From: Onchocerca volvulus
Lineage: Eukaryota; Nematoda; Chromadorea; Rhabditida; Onchocercidae
Assembly: GCA_000499405.2 (NCBI GenBank)
Contig: HG738138.1
Location: forward strand, 10,972,888 to 11,036,887
DNA: 64,000 bases
Direction of reading: 5' to 3'
How positions within the stretch are numbered: the first letter of the stretch is position 1; each line of letters begins with the position of its first letter. The position numbers and the translations under genes were made by a program. Of the stretch, positions 27,201 through 39,000 are shown piece by piece. The notes beneath the pieces are model-generated. The model ran no database searches and was not told where the DNA came from. It saw nothing but the letters and a program-made list of their open reading frames with translations.

Positions 27201-29597
27201 CAACAGTGCGTTGATTTAAGCTTGCAAAACCGGAGCCTGAACCGCTACTGAAGCAACATTTTGTTAACTACATAAACCAGAGACAGAACTGTGGATAATC
27301 ACAGCCAAATGAAAATGATGAACTAAAATACTAGAATGTTGGAGCAAACAAATCGTTCGTTTGCTCCAACATTCTAGTACAAATATTAATACCTGACATC
27401 ATATAGCATGGGGGCTTTTTCGATTTCACCTGCATCCATCAACTGAACAGTTGACTTCTGAAGCGATGGTTTCAGTTTTTCAGCTGTAAAATATATCACT
27501 GCAAATATTTTAAGAACTAACAATTCGAATATATTTCTGTGTAAACATAAAAGTGAATCAGTGACATGAAATTGTCTTTTCTTTTCCAGTCTCGATAAAA
27601 ATATCCAATAAAAAGGAATTCTGGTTGGAACTTATCAATTCAAATTGCTCAAATTCAAACATTCATTACAGTTTACAAAAAACTATACCTATGAAATTTC
27701 GTCGCCAGAAAAGAAGTAATGCAATCCCAGAAAATAACGAAAAAAGTACAACATATATAATAACCGTAATTGTCATATAAGAGATTGTGTAACGATCAAC
27801 AATTATTCCTGAAAAATAAGTAAATTCTTAGTATTCTTCAATGTAACACGTTGAACCTGAAAAAGAACGATCATAAAATCTTTTTGCTTAATTTAATTGA
27901 TCATGGTACAATATATTTATTCATATTAATTAAGCTCTTTCATGAATTAACTTACTTTTTTACTTTAATTCCAATGTTTCCTACTTTTCCGGTGGTAAAA
28001 TAAAAAAATCTCTTTACAAACTAATACCTTCAGGTGAAACATTTATATAAGCTGGAACAGACAAATTACGATTACAGTAATTTCCTTCTTGACAGCATGC
28101 AATACTTTTTGGTCGAGCATGTGTAACTAAGTGTGCTTTACACTGAAAAAAAAAAAGTTACTTAAGGTATATTTACAAAATCGACAAGTACGTAACGGAA
28201 TTATACTGCTCCGTTTTTTAAATAGCGACTGTTTTGTTCAATATTCCAGCTGTTACAGTGCCTTAAAATTAAAAATAACACCAATTTAAGTCTCATTTCT
28301 TATTTAAGATGATGTGACACAACTGAAATGGTCTAAAGAGGCTTGAAAAAAAAAAAGACTTACTGACTGCAATTTTTCTTTTTTTAAATCTCTTCAAAGT
28401 ACATCACTCAGTTAAGAATAGTAAGTGCAAAAAATGAAGGAAATAAAAAAATAAAATTTTTGTACTATAACTATCTTACTGTAAAATAGGAACCGCCTGA
28501 GCCATGAGTTAATGGGGCGCAACCGAATAAATGCACTGTTTCTACTTGCTTCAATGTCTTATCGTAGATCTGTAAATGAGAATTTAAGTGAATAAATGCA
28601 CAAATTTATAAAAAAGGAACTAAAAGTTATTATTTGATATGGAACAAACTTCTTCAGTGAAATGGAAGCAAGAAGCTTCCAAATGTTTGATACATGTGAA
28701 ATTCGTAAATCCACCACAGAATTCCGGAGCATAATTGCAATAACAAAAGCTTCGCTCATCCTCATATTTCGCCGGTGCCTAAAATTTCATAAAAACATGT
28801 TACATCTAGTTCTCAAATCAAAGTAAGCTTATCAGACAGACTTTCAGAATTTAGCATCAAAATGAAATAGATAAAACAAATAAAGAACAATTTGCTACCC
28901 AAGGTTAATATTAAATCTGAAACAGTAATGCAGTGAAGATTAGAATCATTTTTATTTTAACAAGAATTCATTCCCTTCTCAATTACATGTTTCCCACATA
29001 AAGAAAGTTAGAAAGCAACAAAATATCACTTAAAACCTAAAAAAGCAAATTAGTCGGTTAAACATATAACAAAACAAATATTTTTTGAATGATGATATCT
29101 AAATAACATACACTTTTTCTTTTTCGGTCAGCTTCTGATTCAATCCTGCTAGAATTAAATTGGTACGGTCGTCCTTGGGCATCAATTGGCATTGACAAGT
29201 CACCATCTGCATCATACCGCTCAGCCGAATCGTGATCTTGCTTACGACCTTGAAAATGAAATCAGATTCACTTAATGTGATCGTATCATATATGATTGCT
29301 TTATTAATAAGACCGTACCACTGCCGACATGTAGTATTCAATAATAATCAGCAAAACCCAGACTATATACGTGAGTACTTGAAAAGAATTTCCATCCTTA
29401 GAAAATAACATTTGTATTCTTATGTTTCTAACGTTTTATTTCTATATTCAATAATCAGTAATTGATAATACCACCGCAGTTTAATGAAACTAACCATACT
29501 CCTGCAAATTTCCATTCACAGGCAGAAGAATGCCAAGTAATAAAAGAGCAGTGAACGTTTCAACCATTTCGGAGATCCATAATTTAACCAATTCCAT
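24223..29597 (-). CDS. TGF-beta family type I receptor Ser/Thr kinase (16 exons, complete)
   Basis: Single-pass receptor kinase that phosphorylates R-Smads. Exons: 29597-29495, 29248-29112, 28778-28650, 28569-28480, 28142-28028, 27808-27689, 27483-27393, 27247-27106, 27019-26935, 26832-26688, 26505-26353, 26227-26056, 25641-25465, 25360-25229, 24545-24438, 24300-24223; 658 residues. Signal peptide (about 1-30); Cys-rich ectodomain ending CCQEGNYCN; one membrane span (about 203-225); GS box SSGSGSGF at 262-269, the type I hallmark; P-loop [12 protein letters not shown] Lys309; HRDVKSKN with Asp413; DFG Asp431; GTKRYMAPE. Exon 13 adds 59 residues between WEILRRIQ and the [15 protein letters not shown] region, where relatives have only a few. 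Length fits nematode DAF-1/SMA-6 (about 640-670); I cannot choose between them. The ATG directly follows AATTTTTAG, a likely spliced-leader site. Confidence 0.93.
24752..24840. repeat. Tandem repeat, about 24-bp unit, in receptor intron
   Basis: Three to four imperfect copies of a unit close to CCGCCAAAACGATAAACAT lie in the intron between exons 25229 and 24545 of the receptor gene. The last copy is more diverged. A plus-strand frame through it is an artefact of the repeat. Confidence 0.8.
27329..27379 (-). repeat. Perfect 21-bp inverted repeat in receptor intron
   Basis: Arms 27329-27349 and 27359-27379 are exact reverse complements (TACTAGAATGTTGGAGCAAAC), separated by nine bases. On the minus-strand transcript the hairpin begins 12 bases after the donor GT of the exon that ends at 27393, just before the GS-box exon. 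No coding capacity. Confidence 0.9.
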
Positions 29598-32500
29598 CTA
29601 AAAATTTATTTTTTCGTCATTTTAATTTTGAAACTTCACTTCTAGAAACTTCATCATTTGAGATAAATTTTGTAAAATTATTAAAAAATCTATGTAGAAG
29701 TCACTTTTCAGGCAGTATAGCCTCCACTACTACTGCATGTGAAGAGAAAAAAAAAACTTCTATCTCATGACCATGTAATAGAATGCTAAATAAAGACTGC
29801 CACTTTGACATTTTAGTAATTATCAACAGACTCTAGGTAAAGTTACAACTAAGTAATTCGTAAGCATAAAATTATCAATTCCTTAATATTTATCATATGA
29901 AGTCATGGAAGACAACAAAGAATGAGTTAAACAAGTAGAACTTTTTTCGACAGAATTAAGTTTGGGATTTTTACTGGATCGAAATGCTCTCTTGAAATGG
30001 GCTGGAATTATCAGAAGTGCACTTCGAAATGAATTGACATTAGTAGAGAATGTTTGCATTAACAAGCGAGTACTCAACTGAAACGCTCATAATGGAAGAA
30101 TTTCATAACCAATAAACAAGTGATAAACAAAAAGAGCTACTACATTTCCGTCTCTAGCACAAAAAAAAAAAAGAAAAATTAAAATAAAAAACGAAAAAAG
30201 AAATAATAGCAATCAGGAAAAGAAACATTCGTACAATGTGGGTCATACGCAATGACAATGCAGGAAAAACTAAAGCAAATACGAAAGCAAAAGGCAGAGA
30301 GTATGCTGCACGGATCGTAAGTGCATTTGCTCCGACACAGCGGTGCCATTATTCTATCCAGTTAGTTCGTCTATCAAAAATGGATCGCGCGATTTAATTT
30401 TTAATAAGAAATAAAAATTTTCTCTCTTGGACTAACTGAAATGATTTTTTCCGATTTTTTGATCTTAGTTAAACAGGATCGGATAAAAACTGATTATTTG
30501 TTCCTGCTATTATTTTTAATTCTTTGTTCGATAGTTGCTCATACATTTCCATAATCTTGGAATAGCTCTCACCTTTACCTACATTAATTCATTATGATAA
30601 TTGATAGAGTTGATGACGATTTTTACCGGATGAAATTTTTATGTACTTCAACTCGATCGCAATTCCACTAGCTTCTGCATAATTGACCTGAAAAAAAATA
30701 GATGCTTGAAATCTAGGTAATACCAAAATTGACAAGTATGAAGCCTATACTGCATAATATCGGATCCTTTCATGAATTGTTGATGCACTATACATTACTC
30801 GCGAACATCACCGTTTATAAAACTGTCCAACGCTTTCTAATTTAGGTTTTCGTTTATTCCAGTGTGGAAAAAGAGGTTTTAAGAAACAAAATAATTATTA
30901 TAATCGTATGTAAAATTCTGCATTATTGCACAAATAGTTCTCCAATTTCCAGCAAAAAAGATATATCTATTCCAAAGGATGGATTCCTTATAATCCGTCA
31001 CCATTTCACTGAGTAGTGAAATCCTGACTATCTCGAAATCACAATAATCTCACTTCATCAGATCCGGAAAAGAAGCTAATAGATTGATTTTCATCGTTTA
31101 AATATGACAGATTTGTAATAACAATTCTTTAAATTCTATAGATCTGACTTCAGACTTCATGTTTTTAGAGATAAAATTCATCCTTTATGGAATTTCGCTG
31201 AGTCAAATAATCGATGGATTACCGAGCAATTTCCCGAAGGAAATGAAAATGCATAGGATTTAACATAACATTAGGATACTGGGTGTCATGCAGCAGTAAT
31301 GAAACAACTTTAATAGAGACAGTCTTGTTCAAGTTCTCTCCCGACTGGAACATCGGAAACTAAGCGGCCAGAATAATCATGTGATTTAGATACCACATTA
31401 TACAATTTTATATGCAGTGAAATCTGTAATAAGCCAATGAGAAAAAATTTTTGAAAAACTTGACCAGGAGGTACGTAGTGTAAGAACAGCCATGTCTAAA
31501 CTCAGCATTCTCCTGCCTTCCAAAAAGAAAGTTTCATTGGACGCAAAATGATTAAGATAAATAGAAAAGAATACATTATACACAATAAATTCATATATGA
31601 AGTTTTCAAAATGAAAAACTAGAAAAAAATGTTCTCAACAACAAATAATATAATAAAAAAACGAAGATTTTCCGGAAAATTAGAAAACAACTTCGACAAA
31701 TTAAGTCGAATCCTGCAAAATAAATCCATAATACATATGTAGAAATAATGAAATATGCGAGAAACGAAACCTCCTCACCTAATGGAATATAAAATAGCGA
31801 GACAGGATACAAAATGAGCAAACCTAATCACCACATACAAAAGAGAAGTTACATTAAACTTCAAAAATTATCAACAACAATTAAAACAATTTGAGAACAA
31901 TACTAGAAATGAAAGAAATTGGTTACCCATTAAAATAATATAAAAACGCCTCTTTTTAAAATAAACTATTAAATAGGTCCTTGAGGAAAATTTTGGAAAC
32001 AAGAAAAACACTGTCGAAATCTCTAAATCATATCTTTCTTATCAAACATCCATGTTATATGAATACCTGCTCAATACACTCTGAATTACGTAAAATCCAC
32101 AATTAATAAATTAGTCATTGCGAAGCAGGTCTATAAAAAATGTCAAGAGTTCTATATCGCGTCTTCCGAGTTTATGCTTGTGCAAATGAAATTAAATATA
32201 CGAAATCTTAAAATAAAGTACAAAAAATATTACAAACATTGGAAAATGCTGTTTGATGACGATACCCACCTTAAGCTCAATAAAACATTATACACAAACG
32301 AAAGATTACATGGGATAATGAAATCACCGGCAAACGGCAAATTATCATTACCCTGAACAATCAATGATTGAAATCGATATATTAACAGGGAATTTTAATG
32401 CACACTGCAATTCCAAAATGGGAATTGTTTCAGAATTTAACAACTCGGTTAAAAACGCATCACGGATTAACTTTGGCTTAATCTCATAAGAATATACCGG

Positions 32501-33038
32501 ATTTCATTTCATTTAAAAAGAGTCGGTTACAGTTTTATTATGGAAGTATCACATTACGCCTCATACAATTCATTCTCGATTCGAGGAATCGAAACTAAAC
32601 TTTTAAGATGACTGAAAGAGGATATGTTCAATAGGAATGGACATATTAATTATGATACTAGTTGAAACATACAACATGGAAATGTTGCAACAGTCCATCT
32701 TGCTCACACCCGTATTAAATATATCATCCCAGTCAATCATCACATGGGGTTAATCATCCATTGAACTGGTGAAAAGAGAGAAGAAAAAAAGTACATGATA
32801 CAAGTACATCCCATATAAACTGCACAATGCTATCTTGACAAATGAAAATACACATCACAAATCACGTTACATAAATACAATAAGAACGTATGTCATTTCA
32901 CAGTTGCTCCCTTCTCTCCACTGGCCGGATTATTTTTAGATTTCTAAAAATGTGACTATCCAAGAAATAGGCTCATCATCTCAATGAAAAATACGCAAGA
33001 GTATGCGATAACGGGAGTATTTTTAGTAATCAAAAAGT
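29598..33038. other. Intergenic region between the receptor and the 1130-aa gene
   Basis: The first two bases after the receptor ATG (29598-29599, minus-strand AG) complete its likely trans-splice acceptor. The rest should hold the receptor promoter and the 3' UTR of the gene ending at 33039. A 60-codon plus frame at 32174-32356 and short minus frames near 29.9, 31.4 and 31.6 kb have no recognisable motif. No supported gene. Confidence 0.5.
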
Positions 33039-36000
33039 TTATGATTCCGAACCGAAATATGATACAGGGATAATACTGGGATTGGTTGATGAGGATGAAA
33101 CAGTCCCAAATAGAGATGCTTGATAACGATCATTGTAATGGGTTGAATTTGAGCATTTTGCTAGTACTGGTACTGGAACAACAGTAACTGTACGTCGATT
33201 TTCACTACGAATGCCAGCAAAAGAGGCATTACGCAGCTGTGTTGTTTGAACAGTGATACCATGCGGTACATTTGGACGATTCTCCACTGATAATGCGAAC
33301 GACGAACAATCTTTTACCATACCATTATTCAATAAATGTGAACCAACATAGTCAGCTGGAATTTCGTGGCAAAACTATTACCACAATATGAGGTATTATA
33401 TAAACGGGGAAAGAAAAAAGCTTTACACAAATTACATTACTTTGACAGACAGTAAAAGTCTTTCGGTGATTTGAGAAAGCCATGTCGCATCAGCAAGCAA
33501 ATTCCTAAAAACACGTTATCTAGCAACTGAAAAGCAATGAAAAAAAAAAAAAAAAAAGCATGACAGAGAGAAAGAAATGTTTTGAAATGTGCATCGGTTC
33601 AATCTTCTGTCACTATAAATGATCATTCGAATAGTCCGATCGACATTTACTACAATGCTCTTTGATTTATGGTGCAACCGTATGTCGGAAGCAGCCATTA
33701 TAATATAGTAGCATCGACTGTCTAATCGTTTCGCTAGCTATTCATTCATTAATAAGTCTCAGAATTAAGAAAACGATTACTACATCTATAAAATCACTAA
33801 CACAAAGTGGTTTTCATGATGCGATATATTCAATCTAAATAAGCTCTGCTTGTTACTTTATACCGGTGAAAACAGTGCAGTTAATTACAACTCACTCCTC
33901 ATTTAAAAATGAAAATTAGTTGATGGAAGTTAAAAAAAAATGGGAGAAAATGAAAACTAACCTCCAAAGCGACTCTCCATATCATCCGCCGATGATGTTA
34001 TTTTTGTCTTACGCAAGTGCGTAAAACGTGAAGTATTGTTCTGTTGAATCTGATATGAACTGCAATTTGAACGCTGCTTGCTTTTACTTGCAATGTTCGT
34101 TCCCCGTTGTATATTAGCCGCAGCAGCGTATGAATGTACGCCGGAGGCTGAAAAGTATGGTATGTTTTCATCTTCCCTAGCGAACATTCGCAATCCTCTT
34201 TATAAAAAACTTGCAGCACTTTTGGAGTAAGATTGCTATGCATAATTTTCACCTCCTATTTCTTGGAAGTATCGTCTTATTACCTGCTACTTTGATGATA
34301 TCATGAATTATTATAGGGATTATTCACTAAGGTACTTACCAATAATCAGAGTTTCACACATACCTTGATACAAACGATCTTTGGCATTAATACGTACTAC
34401 ATCTGCGATGGAGGTGGCTGGATAATTGTTTTTTTCATTTTTCAGTTCCGGATGAAAAACCAAAGTTTTTTCAGTTCCGGATGAAGAGTGATGATGACCA
34501 AGACGTCGATGTGTTGGTACCTTCACGCTTCGAGCACCTTCTACAACAAAATGAAATTCCAAAGCAAATTTTAGAAATAAGCATTTTTATTCCTTAAGTA
34601 ATATTCTTTAATTTCTCAAAAACTTTTGAGAAAAAAAATTCTGGAATTTTGAACAAAGCATAAAAACACATACCATTTGTTGTGGTTAACGGCCGAACTC
34701 TGCTCAGTACTGTTGGTTGTACCTTTTGTATGGCTACCTGCCTTACCGTTGGTTCGACTCGTGATTGATGTTCTATATGCCGCACTTCCGCACAGCCGAA
34801 TTCATTCATTTCTCTTTCACGATCTTTTCTTTGCCTCTGTAATAGATCTATCCTGACCTCATTACAATTAAATTTAAAAGATGAAAGAGTTAAAAGGAAA
34901 AAGTACATAAATGTCAATAAGAGAATTTTTTCTAATTTTTGAAAGAGAATGGCGAGAAAGCAAATTTGTATCTTCCATAGTTTGTTCAATTTCTTGAAAA
35001 GGTTATATATTAACATAAGTATACTAACATTATATATATGATCGAGATCAGTAGAATGCAATGATTTCGGCGGTATGTACACATAACGATAATCCGGACG
35101 TATCACGGTTTTGCCATGAATTGGTACACACACTTCGTGCGGTGTAACTTGTGACATAGCAGGCTGCTGCGCTGTATCCATATGAGAACGAAATGTACGA
35201 ATAATCCGTGGCGCGAATCCTTTCTTTCGTGGCATGTGAGGCACGTAATTCGAATTCCTAAAAGAATCCTTCTTTCTCACAAAGAAGCTATTCACATAAA
35301 TTTAGAATAGGAATTAATTATTGGAAAAGCTTCATTCTCTCTTTTGCGACAATACCAGAACCACAAAAAATGAACTATTCATAAAATGCAAAAAAGGACC
35401 CACGTTTAAGGTTTTGCTCACTACTTGTCACTGGGATTAATTCGTGTAAGATGTACTCCTACCTTGCTTATTGTCGTCAAAAACTTCAAAAGAAGTACCG
35501 AATTCCATGAAAATTGACTGATGTCACTGGGCTATAGTTGTAAGGATGTTCAGGCATTGCTTCATTAGTAATTTTTATAGCCGAATTTCTCCCTAAAGAT
35601 AACCGGCTACGTTCAGGCCGTAAATTATAATCGATCTGATCGAAATGTTGCTGTAACTCTGTAAGCGAATAAGTGTAAAAAAGAATAGCTTAACAAGAAA
35701 AACATATCTTGATAAAAGAAGGTTCAAGAAACAAGCCTACCTTGATTAACATGCTGTACTGAATCGGGCATCTCTCTGTGCATTCCTTCTGCCATATTAT
35801 TGTGAAAACTTGGCAGTGGAGGTGATCGCTCTACATCATCCGGTAAATCATGCATTCTGCAAGCATCACATATTGAAAGCAAAACATTCTAGCGATATTA
35901 ATGAATAAAACAAGCATTTCAGGATAAACCTCAGGATTTAGAGGAAATCTTTAAAACGAACCCATGATTCTGCTCCATCGAAAAAATATCGGGAGGTGAA

Positions 36001-39000
36001 GACCTTGTTTGTGGTGGATAATCTACAGTTGTTTTCCCATTGATTGGAACTGTCAATAGTCTCGCATTTGGATAATAAATTTTCTGTTCCTGATCGATAT
36101 AGACATCCCGATATGACATACCGCTAAAACATTAAAACATCATAAAACAAAGAAATCTTCGTTTTTTTTGAAAGATTTCTTATCTTAAAATAGTAAACAC
36201 ACCCAGTACAAAATTCTTCCACTGGTGGTGATGAACAAGTCCGATTGCTCCTTTTCTGAGGTACGAAAGCAACCTGAAAAAAGATTTACTGTACCACAAT
36301 TTTTTTTGCTTTTATAACTATTTTCTTTGACTCAGAAAGATTAATATCGATCCTGTTCCAACTGGAAGTAACATGAGAAATTAGGATGACTTTCGAATAT
36401 GACGCATCCACTAAATAAGAATTCCATACTGAACTGTTAAATATATTGCATCAAACGTTACTTAGGAATAAAAGTAATTACACTCTTATGCGGTAGAGTT
36501 CCAAAAGAAATTTACCGAAACAAGTTGTGGGGAACGAGGCTGTTGATGAGGCAAACATATTTTTTCCATTACAGGATATGTTCTGTGATCGAATTTATTT
36601 CCCATGTAACCTTCTTCATTACGCGGTAAATGTCGATTTCTTGTATCTTCCGAAACCTCACCTCGTGGATAACTATACAGACATCTAGAAACATAATCAT
36701 TTGTGCCCAGTTCTTGAAAAAATAAAAATGAATCCACGTACATGCCATCAGCAGTATCATGTAAACTCATATCTTTATAGACTAACACAAATCATAATAT
36801 TGATACATTGCGATTTCGAAAGAGGTCGCAGATCATAGCTGCGTAATTCTCAAAATATATGAATGAAGCAAAACATACGGTCCAGTTGCAACAATCCTTT
36901 CCTCAATCGGGTAATGGGTTCCAGTACTGCCACTACTTGCATTTACATCTTCCTCTAAAACCACACAGCGATGACGAATAGCACCATAATCACTTGAACC
37001 TAGATTCAAGTTTGGATGTAGGGATGATGGCTGTGATAAATCGACCACTTCTCGATAACAACTGGGAACAAGTCTTTCATGAGGTTCCGATAATAAATTT
37101 TGTTTCACATGATGATCATGATAAATGCCTTCTTGTGGAAAGGCAATAGGTGCTGTAACGGATTCTATGTAGCACTCTTTCTCTGCTACTGGAGACAATT
37201 GGGGAGGTGATGGCACATAAAATTGATGTGGATCGGAATCTTCACAAAGAGGGCTCTCATTACTCGAATCTTCCAGTGACAATATCGCATTTGGAGTCCA
37301 ATTCTGCTGTATTTCGCCTTTTTCTGATCTAAAATGAGATAGATTATTAAAAATAATGATATCTGAATGCAAAAAATAAAAAGAAAAAAAAAATTTACAG
37401 CAGCTAAATATCGCATCTAAACGATGCCTGAATGAAAAGTTTTGAAATACGAAAATTTTTTGCTATGTTTCCAAAATAGAGAAGTTTTACTTTTTGGAAA
37501 TGAAATCATATTAATGGATTATTCTTTTTCTTGTCATTAATTCTTCTGAAAAAACTACGTTAAATCTTGGGCACCAAATGATATACGAATAAAATATTCC
37601 ATTTGTTCCTACCTGAGTTAAGTCTAAGACTAAAAAAGACTCACTTGAGGGTTGGATATGTTGCCATATCCTGAGACAAATCTGCATAATCTGCGTTTAA
37701 ATCTACTTCATTCCACTGCTCAGAACAGTTTGTTAGCACTTCCATACGCTCTTTCCCATCAAATGTTTCTTCTTTTTCTTTTTGCAACCTTTCTATATTG
37801 TCAACCGATTTCAGTGCGGTTGCTGGCTGTATTTTCTTATCCACCGATAGCAAAACGGAAACAGAAGTCGATTGTGTTAGTGCTTCCATTGGAACTCTAC
37901 TAATCTCAGTTGAAATCTTCGTGCACTGAGAAGATGTTGCAACATCATTATAAATATGACTATCATCCGTATAATCATGTTTAATAAGAATATTACTCGA
38001 TGCTGACTCATTTGCACTTTGTCTTCCAGCACTCTGTTCTGAAAATACAGTTCTATCAAGTCTTTTATTCCAATAATACTATTTACTCGTTTTTAAATTA
38101 ATGATACAAATTTCAAAAGTATTAAAAAGATCAATATAAAAGCAAAATGCTGGATTCATTTGAATATCGAGTGCTATGCTCTTTAAGAAGAAAACATTGA
38201 TGCGTTCTCGATCGTGAAAAATTTTTTCTGTACTAACATTAAAAAGATGTGAATCGAAAATCAAGTTACATTGGCTAAATAAATTACAATAAATTAATAA
38301 ATTACTGCGGAATAAATTACAAATACAATACCTTTTCTAGACAACCGCTTTTTCTGCCGAAAATGTTCTAAGGAGAAGTTGTCTTCATCAGATGAATCTC
38401 GTCTTCTTTTCTTCCCCTTTTTATCTTTCACTTTGCCATTTAATCGCCGACTAACTTTAGTACTTATTTGGACTTCATCTTTGATGCCATTTGGCAAAGT
38501 TGAATTTCTTTGTTCACTTGTTTCACTTGACACCTGTTAGTACACCTATCTTAGATCTTGATATAAAAAAATAAACTCGGCTTACGAAATTGACTTCCAA
38601 AAAATTTGAGAAAAAATATCTCCTCTATTTGAGTAAAAAAAACCTTAAATAACCATAATGTATAATTCATAGAAAGCTATGTAAATCCATACAAATAAAA
38701 ATGTAAATGTTCGTTGTTACTTTTAACACAACGTTGCAAGGTCTTCACCGATTGCTTTGAAATTTTGATATAACGTAGCATTCGAACAGGCGCGTGTTTT
38801 TATATAAATATTTCTACTTTTTTATTTTATTTTCTTTTTTTTTTTTTAACCTATAACACCTGGATATCCTTATTTTAGGATGAACATGTCTGCTGCCAAT
38901 ACGCTCCGATTCACAGATAAACAAAGCGTGGTTAACTAGCCATAAGGCGGCATGTTGGAAAAGGAGACCACAAAGATTTAAAAGTCAGGACTTCGGCGCT

